A DNA stretch of 5,507 nt, from assembly GCA_023429265.1 (NCBI GenBank), contig JAEYVS010000094.1:1-5507 (forward strand), read 5' to 3'. Of the stretch, positions 1-5,507 are shown in pieces; position 1 is the first letter of the stretch, and each line of letters opens with the position of its first letter. The DNA comes from Bacteroidota bacterium (GTDB taxonomy: Bacteria > Bacteroidota > Ignavibacteria > Tepidaquicellales > Tepidaquicellaceae). The position numbers and the translations under genes were made by a program. The notes beneath the pieces were generated by a model. The model was not told where the DNA came from, ran no database searches, and saw nothing but the letters and a program-made list of their open reading frames with translations.

Positions 1-523
1 CTTCATCATCTCCTGCCGCGGTAAAAGTCTTGAGGTCACCGGTAAATAATGGCAGACTAAGGTCATCGTACAACTTTTGGAAAAAGGGTTTTACTTTTTT
101 CACAGGCATCCCCATTTCACTAATGGAGAGAATGCTTTTCCCTGAGAATGGTTTATCAGACGAATTCTTAAGCCGATGCCTGGCGATAAATTCCACTATG
201 TTTCCGGCAGGATCGTAAAAATATATTGAATGCGCATCCCAGGCTTTAAAATCAAATACAGTTTCACCGTCAAGAGGTATTAAATCCACTTTTCCATCCA
301 GCCACTTGATTGTCCCATCCAATTGGTTTTCAGGGATATTAAACGCAAAATGGTAGAAAGGTTCGGATCCGGAAGTTTCGGGTTCAAACCTTAGAGTTGA
401 ATTTCCCGGATTTATGGAAATGTAACCGGATTCCCTTGTTACATTCATATCAAGCAGGTTACCATAAAATTCCGATAGCTCCTCTATAAGATGCGATTTT
501 AATGTAATATTTCGAATATTCAT
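1..523 (-). CDS. VOC family (glyoxalase/dioxygenase fold) protein, 3' end cut by window edge
   Basis: This open frame starts at ATG 523 and runs off the left edge after 174 complete codons with no stop. I translated it by hand. Residues 3-26 match the first VOC strand and helix (ITLKS, then EFYGNLLDM). Residue 58 begins HFAFNIP, and residues 102-112 read FYDPAGNIVEF, the usual end of a beta-alpha-beta-beta-beta module. Residues 131-174 (ILSISEMGMPV onward) look like the start of a second module, so the full protein is probably a two-module VOC protein of over 200 residues. VOC proteins bind a metal and include glyoxalases, extradiol dioxygenases and resistance proteins; the substrate cannot be told from this sequence. 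His58 and Glu111 sit at expected metal-ligand positions, but the first-strand ligand position appears to be Asn5, not His. No Shine-Dalgarno is visible; the start lies just after a terminator. Family call is firm, function is open. Confidence 0.85.
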   Translation of the reverse strand, partial: MNIRNITLKSHLIEELSEFYGNLLDMNVTRESGYISINPGNSTLRFEPETSGSEPFYHFAFNIPENQLDGTIKWLDGKVDLIPLDGETVFDFKAWDAHSIYFYDPAGNIVEFIARHRLKNSSDKPFSGKSILSISEMGMPVKKVKPFFQKLYDDLSLPLFTGDLKTFTAAGDDE

Positions 524-525
524 AT

Positions 526-566
526 ATTAAAAATAAAAAAAGCATCCGTAAAAACAAGATGCTTTT
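526..566 (-). terminator. Rho-independent terminator of the 143-residue membrane protein gene
   Basis: On the minus strand, 22 nt after the stop codon at 588, a perfect 9-bp stem (AAAAGCATC at 566-558 pairing with GATGCTTTT at 546-538) encloses an 11-nt loop. It runs straight into a T-rich tract (TTTTTTTATTTTT, 538 back to 526, sharing the last T's of the stem). This is the standard intrinsic terminator layout for transcription coming from 1019-588. The T-tract ends only two bases before the ATG of the VOC gene at 523. Confidence 0.85.
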
Positions 567-587
567 AAAAACACTATTTTAAATATC

Positions 588-1019
588 TTATGCCGTCACA
601 GTCTCTTTGACAGGTCCGGGCCTGCCATAAATTAATGCTATAACAATGGTAGCGGTTAGAGTCATAAATCCTGAGATTAAACCGTCAAATAAAACCGAAA
701 AGCCATCATAAATACGGAAAGTGGCGTACATATAAAAAACATAAGGTATCGTCATCAAAAAGCCCAGCCATAAGCCGGCAGTAAAGCCCTGTCCAATAGG
801 AGAACCTCCTTTATTGAAAAATCGGGAGTAAATATAGCTCAGTAAAAATGCCTGGCTAAGGTTTGCAATCACAAGAGACCACCATCTATAAGATTCAGGA
901 GCTCTGGCCATTTTTACATACGCTTCCGCAAAATAATCCATCATTAATATTCCATAGAATAGCCATCCCATTAAAAAGAGCACTATAAAACCAATAACTG
1001 TAGAAATTAATAATTTCAT
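588..1019 (-). CDS. Small four-helix integral membrane protein, function unknown
   Basis: The product has 143 residues with four predicted membrane segments at about 5-27, 47-67, 76-99 and 106-131, joined by short loops, so it is almost entirely in the inner membrane. The first helix carries Gly-Trp and Tyr-Gly pairs (GWLFYG, 18-23). The second begins with WWSLVIANLSQAF and the third with GFTAGLWLGF, giving small-residue faces suited to helix packing. There is no signal peptidase site and no catalytic motif. The look is reminiscent of DUF1761-like and other uncharacterised four-helix proteins of about 140 residues in the FCB group, but I cannot assign a named family. The start is supported by CGGAG five bases before the ATG and a sigma70-like promoter further upstream. 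The gene appears to form its own transcription unit: 154 bp separate it from the dipeptidase, and it is closed by the terminator at 526-566. Confidence 0.85.
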   Translation of the reverse strand: MKLLISTVIGFIVLFLMGWLFYGILMMDYFAEAYVKMARAPESYRWWSLVIANLSQAFLLSYIYSRFFNKGGSPIGQGFTAGLWLGFLMTIPYVFYMYATFRIYDGFSVLFDGLISGFMTLTATIVIALIYGRPGPVKETVTA

Positions 1020-1024
1020 TCTAA

Positions 1025-1029
1025 CTCCG
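1025..1029 (-). promoter_or_regulatory. Shine-Dalgarno of the membrane protein gene
   Basis: The minus strand reads CGGAG, then five bases (TTAGA), then ATG at 1019. This is good in both match and spacing and fixes the start of the 143-residue gene. The site lies inside one arm of the 9-bp inverted repeat at 1025-1033 / 1113-1121. Confidence 0.65.
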
Positions 1030-1051
1030 GTTTGATTTTATAAAATTTCCA

Positions 1052-1080
1052 AATATAAAGACGGAATTACTTTATGTAAA
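1052..1080 (-). promoter_or_regulatory. Sigma70-like promoter for the membrane protein gene
   Basis: On the minus strand a -35 box TTTACA (1080-1075, 5 of 6 to TTGACA) is followed by exactly 17 bases and a -10 box TATATT (1057-1052, 5 of 6 to TATAAT). The predicted transcript start is near 1046, giving a leader of roughly 27 nt containing the Shine-Dalgarno. The -10 region extended to TATATTTG also fits the Bacteroidetes -7 consensus TAnnTTTG, with TTTA (not TTTG) 19 bases upstream, so either sigma-factor reading is possible. This is consensus matching by eye in AT-rich DNA. Confidence 0.5.
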
Positions 1081-1110
1081 TTTACGGTATTTATTTTACA
1101 ATTACATATT

Positions 1111-1142
1111 AAAAACCGGAGAATTACAAGAATAGCAATTCT
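1111..1142 (-). terminator. Weak terminator-like hairpin after the dipeptidase gene
   Basis: On the minus strand, AGAATT (1142-1137) can pair with AATTCT (1125-1120) around an 11-nt loop. CCGG and then a run of five T (1115-1111) follow. The stem is only 6 bp and mostly A-T, and the T run is offset by four bases, so it would be inefficient if it works at all. It is listed because it is the only candidate end signal of the four-gene operon in the window; read-through into the next gene is plausible. Confidence 0.2.
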
Positions 1143-1173
1143 GAAGAAGCAGCTCTAAGCTATTGTTTTATTA

Positions 1174-2361
1174 TTACCCGCAGACTTTTTTGAATACCCT
1201 GAGAAAATTAAGCCCGAGGATCTTTCTTACTTCCTCCTGGGTGTAGCCTTCGGAAAGCAGTTTTTTAGTAAGATTAGGATACATTGTTACATCAGCAAGC
1301 TCGGAAGGAGTATCAATACCTCCGTCGAAATCCGAACCAATACCCACGTAATCTACGCCTACAAGATTTTTGATGTAGTCTATGTGTTCGAATACCCTCT
1401 GCAATGAAGATTCGCCGAGGAATGACCTGTGGAAATTTACCTGGACGACTCCGCCGCCTTTTGCGATGGCTTTGATCTGTTCATCAGTAAGATTCCTGTA
1501 ATGGGGATGGACTGTATAAGAATTTGAATGGGAAGCGATTATGGGATTCTTTGTTGTTTTAATGACATCCCAGAATGACGCTTCACCAAGGTGTGAAACA
1601 TCGATAAGCATCCCGACTTCATCCATTCTATTAATTACGTCAAATCCGAAGTCCGTCAAGCCTCCCTGAATTCCCCGCTCAGTCTCGTCGCGAGCGGACG
1701 AAGCGATGAGATTGGAGTTATTCCACGTAAGCCCAATATACCGCACTCCCATTTCAAACAAACGGTTTATATTATCGAGATCGCTCTCCACTACAGTGCC
1801 GCCTTCTACTCCTATCATTCCGCATATTTTGCCTTCATTCACAATCCGTATTATATCATCGTGTGTCTGTGCGTATTCGATATCCTCAGGGAAATCTCTT
1901 TCAAATCCTTTGAGTATGTCTATCTGCCCAAGCACAAAATCATAGGAACGTCTTAATTTACTCATTGGAATCCAGGCGGAGAATACCTGAACATCCAGTC
2001 CTCCTTCACGAAATTTTGGAAGGTCGGAATGAGTGCCGGGGTTATTCCTGCCAAACTTTGCTCCTCTTTGAGATACCTGGTAAACAAAATCATTATGTGT
2101 ATCCACGAGGATGGCATCGTAATGAAGTTCTTCAGGGGTCAGGTCTTTGGTTTGCTCCTGAATGGGTTCAGGGGTATTCTCGATAGAGTCCTGGGTCATA
2201 TCCGTACTATCTTTGATTAGTGTTGATGTGGTTTTATTGCTAAAAACGGTTTCTTTGAAAATAAAGAAGATTCCGGTACAAAAAAGCAGCGCGATTATAA
2301 CAGATAAGATTGGTCTTTTCATTACAAGATCTTTTACAAAATTTTTAATATTCGAGATCAT
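1174..2361 (-). CDS. Membrane-anchored M19 family dipeptidase (renal dipeptidase-like)
   Basis: This zinc metallopeptidase belongs to family M19 (membrane dipeptidase), which hydrolyses dipeptides, sometimes with D-residues at the second position. Numbered from ATG 2361 (395 residues), the family's metal and active-site positions are all present: His89 and Asp91 (DTHNDF), bridging Glu186 (GVEGG), His257 (DVSH), His278 (ASHSN), Arg289 (HYRNLTD) and Asp344 (GIGSDFDGG). An N-terminal hydrophobic segment at about 17-35 lacks a proper lipobox (Phe precedes the Cys). A polar, Thr/Gln/Glu-rich linker of about 40 residues follows, so the catalytic domain probably sits outside the inner membrane on a tether. 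The start is uncertain: TTG 2367, GTG 2364 and ATG 2361 lie in a row inside the end of the upstream gene, and ATG 2322 would begin just before the hydrophobic segment; none has a clear Shine-Dalgarno. The gene ends with three consecutive in-frame TAA codons. Last gene of the four-gene operon. Confidence 0.93.
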   Translation of the reverse strand: MISNIKNFVKDLVMKRPILSVIIALLFCTGIFFIFKETVFSNKTTSTLIKDSTDMTQDSIENTPEPIQEQTKDLTPEELHYDAILVDTHNDFVYQVSQRGAKFGRNNPGTHSDLPKFREGGLDVQVFSAWIPMSKLRRSYDFVLGQIDILKGFERDFPEDIEYAQTHDDIIRIVNEGKICGMIGVEGGTVVESDLDNINRLFEMGVRYIGLTWNNSNLIASSARDETERGIQGGLTDFGFDVINRMDEVGMLIDVSHLGEASFWDVIKTTKNPIIASHSNSYTVHPHYRNLTDEQIKAIAKGGGVVQVNFHRSFLGESSLQRVFEHIDYIKNLVGVDYVGIGSDFDGGIDTPSELADVTMYPNLTKKLLSEGYTQEEVRKILGLNFLRVFKKVCG

Positions 2362-2611
2362 CACCAAGCATTGAAGATCTGTCTGTGTTTATTGCAGCAA
2401 GAGCCAGCTCATAGAAGTCAGGCGTTACAAAAAATTTGATGGGCTGTTTAAGAGCCATGCGAGAGAGAGAGGAGTTGAAGGTTTCCATTGTCATCGTGAT
2501 ATTGCTTGTCCCGGTTACTGAAAAAGGAATATCTTCATCAGTCAATTTCGCTTTTATGAGATTAGCTTCCATCGGGTCGTATGTAACATATACTTCCGTC
2601 CATTTATCCAT
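2345..2611 (-). CDS. Small DUF2007-like protein (putative signal-transducing family)
   Basis: The 88-residue product is soluble, with no signal peptide or membrane segment. Its start (WTEVYVTYDPMEANLIKAKL, 4-23) and the following DEDIPFSVTG match the DUF2007 pattern of a beta strand, an 'xxAxxIkxxLexxgIp' helix and a turn. PIKFFVTPDFYELALAAI (57-74) matches the closing strand and helix. Length is normal for the family, whose molecular role is not established despite the 'signal transducing' label; a small ferredoxin-like fold for ligand or protein binding is the usual guess. The ATG lies one base after the purK stop codon with no strong Shine-Dalgarno, so translation is probably coupled to purK. 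The last codons overlap possible starts of the dipeptidase gene. Family assignment is from pattern recognition only. Confidence 0.8.
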   Translation of the reverse strand: MDKWTEVYVTYDPMEANLIKAKLTDEDIPFSVTGTSNITMTMETFNSSLSRMALKQPIKFFVTPDFYELALAAINTDRSSMLGDDLEY

Positions 2612-2612
2612 A

Positions 2613-3737
2613 TTATATGTCTATTTCTTCTCTGCACTTAAGTGCCAATGTCTCAGCCACGTCGAGATACTTATCAAGTACCGTGATATGTCCCATTTTC
2701 CTGCCGACCTTAGTATCTTCTTTTCCGTAAATATGCACATATACCCTGTCATTCTGCAATACTGCTCCAAGCCTTACCAGTTTAGCCGGAGAATCTTTTT
2801 CTCCAAGGATGTTTATCATTACAGCTGATTCAGCAGACATATCGGTATCTCCAAGCGGGAGATCAAGGACTGCCCTTACGTGATTTTCGAACTGCGATAC
2901 ATAACACCCTTCCATTGTGTAATGTCCAGTATTATGTACCCTCGGCGCAAGCTCATTTACCAAAATTGTATTATCATCCATCAAAAACATTTCTATTCCC
3001 ATTACTCCTACATAATCCAGCTTTTCAAGTATTTTTTTAGTTATTGCCTGAACTTCATCTTTGATTTCGGTGAATTTCTTTTCGGAAGCTTTTACAAGAT
3101 GGCATATGTGATTTTTTTGAATGGTTTCAACAACAGGGTATACACGTATCTCACCGCTTTTACTGCGGGCTCCCTGTATTGCTACCTCGGTTTTAAAATT
3201 AATGAACGATTCGCACATCAGCTCTCCGCGTGTACCTATCGTTTCGATTGCTGCATCGATGTCATCTTCCGAATCTATCTTATAATTTCCTTTACCATCA
3301 TATCCCATCGTGCGGGATTTGAGAATAATGGGGTACCCGAATGAATTTGAACATTCAATTATTTCTTCTTTGGAAGAGACTTTGCAAAAATCCGCGACGG
3401 GAATTCCCAGGTCTTTCAGGGTCTGCTTCTGGATAAGCTTGTCCTGTATCAGCTTTACAATCTTTGAAGAAGGATGAACCGGTTTACCCAGGGACTCAAG
3501 GTACTCTATTTTTTTGTAATCGATAAACTCATTTTCCAGGGTTATCACATCGCATTTTTCGGCAAATGAGCTTAATACCTTCTCATCGTTCCAATCTCCT
3601 ACGATTTCGTGCCTCGTGATCTTTCCGGCAGGGGAGTCAGGTGTCTTTGAAAGCACTATAAATTCAAAATCGTACTTATAGCACTCTTCAATTATCATTC
3701 GGGCTAACTGCCCTCCCCCTAAAATACCGATCCTCAT
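2613..3737 (-). CDS. purK: 5-(carboxyamino)imidazole ribonucleotide synthase PurK
   Basis: PurK uses ATP and bicarbonate to convert aminoimidazole ribonucleotide to N5-CAIR in de novo purine synthesis in the cytoplasm; PurE then rearranges the product. The 374 residues are full length for this ATP-grasp enzyme. The N-terminal pre-ATP-grasp domain opens with GILGGGQLARM (4-14). The ATP-grasp core shows QDKLIQKQTLKDLGIP (98-113), ILKSRTMGYDGKGN (138-151) and ESFINFKTEVAI (176-187). The metal and substrate region NELAPRVHNTGHYT (261-274) is followed by SQFENHVRAVLDLPLG (281-296). The C-terminal domain carries YGKEDTKVGRKMGHI (337-351). These are all PurK signatures and separate it from PurT and biotin carboxylase. 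An AAGGGGA sequence a few bases upstream (3747-3741) supports the ATG at 3737. It lies 32 bases after the S41 peptidase stop with no terminator between, and one base before the next gene. No purE is in the window. Confidence 0.97.
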   Translation of the reverse strand: MRIGILGGGQLARMIIEECYKYDFEFIVLSKTPDSPAGKITRHEIVGDWNDEKVLSSFAEKCDVITLENEFIDYKKIEYLESLGKPVHPSSKIVKLIQDKLIQKQTLKDLGIPVADFCKVSSKEEIIECSNSFGYPIILKSRTMGYDGKGNYKIDSEDDIDAAIETIGTRGELMCESFINFKTEVAIQGARSKSGEIRVYPVVETIQKNHICHLVKASEKKFTEIKDEVQAITKKILEKLDYVGVMGIEMFLMDDNTILVNELAPRVHNTGHYTMEGCYVSQFENHVRAVLDLPLGDTDMSAESAVMINILGEKDSPAKLVRLGAVLQNDRVYVHIYGKEDTKVGRKMGHITVLDKYLDVAETLALKCREEIDI

Positions 3738-3769
3738 TATTCCCCTTTTGCTGAATTAAAAATTATGGA

Positions 3770-5452
3770 TTATTTTCCTAAAAGCATATTATAATCCGAA
3801 CTGCTATTAATAAGTCTTACTGCCTCCTGAAGCTGTCTATCCGTAGGGAATGTAGCTTCTATCTGCGCGAACTCTTCGACGAGCCTCTTATTGATCTCTT
3901 CGGCTATGCTTCTCATAATGCCTTCCTTTGACTCTTCCAGCTCAGCCAGCTCAGCGTTTGAGATTTCCTGGTTTATCTTATCCAGATACCCGATATAGTC
4001 CACAGAAAAATCCTTACTGTCAGCAATCTGCCTTAGTTCGTTCACTTTCTTTTCAGCGGTAGATTCATAGTTAAATCCTTCGCGTGATAAAAAGTCCTTA
4101 AAGTCGCGGAACATATTTTCGTCCGGCGTAACAACTCCCGTTCCCGGGTTTGCCTCAAGATAGTAATTTGCGTATTTAAAGAACATATCTTTATTAAATA
4201 GAGCAATATGAGCGTCACTAATGGGCTTTGTGTTTATCTCTATGTCGGGAGTAATTCCGCCATTAGCATATACAGTCCGTCCATTCAGAGTCCTGAATTC
4301 CTTCTGAGAAAACTCCGATGCATTTTTAAACACTCCGCTCTTATTCTCGGTAAAATAATCTTTACCCTGAATCCATCTGCCTGAGGGTGTGAAATACCTC
4401 TGGTTTGTTATTTTGAGCTGTGTATCGCTGTTTATGTCCTTAATCTGCTGAACAAGACCTTTTCCAAATGATTTTGAACCTACTATCACACCTCTATCCA
4501 GGTCCTGAATGGCTCCGGCTACTATTTCGGATGCAGATGCAGTATTCTCATTTATTAAAACAACAATAGGAACTTCCTCACCAATAAGAGGGTCCTCTTT
4601 TGAAAAGAATTTCTTTTCAGAGTCCTGTTCCTTCCCTTTGGTAATTACAAGTAAGCTGTTTTTCTTCACAAGTTTGCTTAGGATCCCTGTAGCTGCATCG
4701 AGCAGACCGCCGCCGTTATTTCTAAGGTCAAGGATTATCCCCCTTATGTTGCCATTTGATTTAAGGTCTTTGATTATGCCTTCAACTTCATTTTCGGCGT
4801 TTCTTGTAAATCTTTCAAGTTTAATGTAGCCTATGCCCTGTGCGTCATCATTTAAAAACCCCGAATAAGTTACATTTTTAAGGTTAATCTCTTCGCGCAC
4901 CAGATCAAAATTAATGATGCTCCCGTCCCTGTCTACTTTCAGATTTATCATCGAACCCACAGATCCCCGTATTGCATACCGGAGTCTCACCAGGTCCATT
5001 TCGGTGGTTGGTTTGCCGTCTATTTCAATGATTTTGTCGCCCCTTCTCATTCCTTTGCGCTGGGCTTCATATCCATTCATTACGTCGGTCACTCTCATCA
5101 CACTGTCCCTGATCTCGATAGTAACTCCTACACCTCCGTATTTACCGGTAGTAATGAGGTCTATCTGGTCGCGGCTGTCTTCATCATAAAACACAGTATA
5201 TGGATCGAGCGTCGAAAGCATTCCGTCTATTCCTGCCTTGAGAAATTTATCCATATCTATCTCATCCACATAATTCAGGGCTACCTCTTTATATACATTC
5301 CCGAATTCATCGAGATTCTGATTGATCTTGTCATACCTGTCGTCACCATCATCACCCGGCTTAAACCCAGTGAAACTGATGAATAGTCCCAGTATGATCA
5401 ATGACCTAACAAAAAATTCTTTTCCCATAATTTTGCTTTTAGGTTTCAGCAT
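3770..5452 (-). CDS. S41 family C-terminal processing peptidase (CtpA/Prc-like)
   Basis: This is a periplasmic or membrane-anchored serine protease with a Ser-Lys dyad, of the family that trims or degrades proteins from their C-termini. The 560 residues begin with a short basic stretch and one hydrophobic segment (about 14-30), a signal sequence or membrane anchor. A helical region with YVDEIDMDKFLKAGIDGMLSTLDPYT (61-86), typical of the family, follows. A PDZ domain spans about 100-180 (GGVGVTIEI at 106-114, then RKGMRRGDKIIEIDG). The peptidase core covers about 190-410: Ser306 in NENTASASEIVAGA is the predicted nucleophile, with Lys331 and Gln335 in SFGKGLVQQ, 25 and 29 residues later as in CtpB/Prc. 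A Glu/Lys-rich, mostly helical extension of about 150 residues follows. The ATG at 5452 is chosen because AGGAAGG lies eight bases upstream; an internal ATG at codon 9 lacks such a site. First gene of the four-gene operon. Confidence 0.96.
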   Translation of the reverse strand: MLKPKSKIMGKEFFVRSLIILGLFISFTGFKPGDDGDDRYDKINQNLDEFGNVYKEVALNYVDEIDMDKFLKAGIDGMLSTLDPYTVFYDEDSRDQIDLITTGKYGGVGVTIEIRDSVMRVTDVMNGYEAQRKGMRRGDKIIEIDGKPTTEMDLVRLRYAIRGSVGSMINLKVDRDGSIINFDLVREEINLKNVTYSGFLNDDAQGIGYIKLERFTRNAENEVEGIIKDLKSNGNIRGIILDLRNNGGGLLDAATGILSKLVKKNSLLVITKGKEQDSEKKFFSKEDPLIGEEVPIVVLINENTASASEIVAGAIQDLDRGVIVGSKSFGKGLVQQIKDINSDTQLKITNQRYFTPSGRWIQGKDYFTENKSGVFKNASEFSQKEFRTLNGRTVYANGGITPDIEINTKPISDAHIALFNKDMFFKYANYYLEANPGTGVVTPDENMFRDFKDFLSREGFNYESTAEKKVNELRQIADSKDFSVDYIGYLDKINQEISNAELAELEESKEGIMRSIAEEINKRLVEEFAQIEATFPTDRQLQEAVRLINSSSDYNMLLGK

Positions 5453-5460
5453 TCTTATGT

Positions 5461-5467
5461 CCTTCCT
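5461..5467 (-). promoter_or_regulatory. Strong Shine-Dalgarno of the S41 peptidase gene
   Basis: The minus strand reads AGGAAGG followed by eight bases and then ATG at 5452. It decides between this start and the in-frame ATG eight codons later. It also shows that the host uses Shine-Dalgarno initiation, unlike most Bacteroidia. Confidence 0.75.
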
Positions 5468-5486
5468 ATAATTATTTTATTCTTTT

Positions 5487-5492
5487 ATTATA
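5487..5492 (-). promoter_or_regulatory. Possible -10 box of the S41-purK operon
   Basis: The minus strand reads TATAAT here, an exact sigma70 -10 consensus, about 34 bases before the start codon. The matching -35 box would fall just beyond the right edge of the window, so it cannot be checked. The surroundings are very AT-rich, so a chance match is possible. Confidence 0.4.
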
Positions 5493-5507
5493 TATTTCTA
5501 CGATTTG

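Larger units (their letters stand above)
1025..1121. repeat. Perfect 9-bp inverted repeat spanning the promoter region
   Basis: CTCCGGTTT at 1025-1033 and AAACCGGAG at 1113-1121 (plus strand) are exact inverse complements, 79 bases apart. They flank the promoter boxes at 1052-1080. The left arm covers the Shine-Dalgarno of the membrane protein gene. A second, AT-rich 7-bp pair is nested inside (TATGTAA 1073-1079 with TTACATA 1102-1108). The repeat itself is seen directly; a regulatory role is only a possibility. Confidence 0.45.

Noticed and set aside
30..218. A 62-codon plus-strand open frame near the left edge
   Set aside because: The minus strand here carries the VOC gene with clear family motifs; the plus-strand frame has none.
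2278..2283. Lipobox cysteine in the dipeptidase N-terminus
   Set aside because: The Cys in the hydrophobic segment is preceded by Phe, which signal peptidase II does not normally accept, and hydrophobic residues continue after it, so a membrane anchor is the better reading.
2460..2472. Short GA-repeat run (gagagagaga)
   Set aside because: It is brief and lies within the coding frame of the DUF2007-like gene, where it encodes Ser/Leu/Arg codons; nothing suggests a functional repeat or phase-variable tract.
2436..2828. A 130-codon plus-strand open frame across the DUF2007/purK junction
   Set aside because: It is antisense to two supported genes, has no recognisable motif, and is explained as a shadow of the minus-strand coding bias.
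2880..3344. A 154-codon open frame on the plus strand opposite purK
   Set aside because: It lies wholly antisense to the well-conserved purK reading frame and its translation is rich in Phe, Tyr, Ile and Cys, as expected from a shadow frame. No ribosome binding site or family resemblance was seen.
3738..3769. Possible regulatory element in the S41-purK gap
   Set aside because: Only 32 bases, with no GC-rich stem or T-run; it holds just the purK ribosome binding site.

Overview
The window is 5.5 kb of AT-rich bacterial chromosome (roughly 40% GC by eye) with every gene on the minus strand. It contains no mobile elements, RNA genes or CRISPR repeats. The gene families and their style (a long CtpA-type S41 peptidase with a C-terminal helical extension, a DUF2007-type small protein, a membrane-anchored M19 dipeptidase, a four-helix small membrane protein) suggest the FCB superphylum, possibly an Ignavibacteria/Chlorobi-like lineage. 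Clear Shine-Dalgarno sequences before two genes and sigma70-like promoter boxes argue against typical Bacteroidia. The taxonomic call is inference only.

Read in the direction of transcription (right to left), the first unit starts with a -10-like box and a strong ribosome binding site near the right edge. It runs through four tightly packed genes: an S41 C-terminal processing peptidase (5452-3770), purK of purine biosynthesis (3737-2613), an 88-residue DUF2007-like protein (2611-2345) and an M19 membrane dipeptidase (2361-1174). The spacings are 32 nt, 1 nt and a short overlap, so this looks like one operon. It combines envelope peptide processing with one cytoplasmic purine enzyme; the shared logic is not obvious and may simply be housekeeping co-transcription.

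A 154-bp AT-rich gap (1020-1173) follows. It carries a good sigma70-like promoter and a 9-bp inverted repeat, one arm of which overlaps the ribosome binding site of the next gene. That gene encodes a 143-residue four-helix membrane protein of unknown function (1019-588) and ends in a clear rho-independent terminator (526-566). Two bases after the terminator's T-tract, a VOC (glyoxalase/dioxygenase fold) gene starts at 523 and runs off the left edge.

I see no convincing undescribed system here. The region reads as ordinary housekeeping chromosome. The best second-look points are the inverted repeat at the ribosome binding site, the terminator abutting a start codon, and the operon arrangement around the DUF2007 gene.
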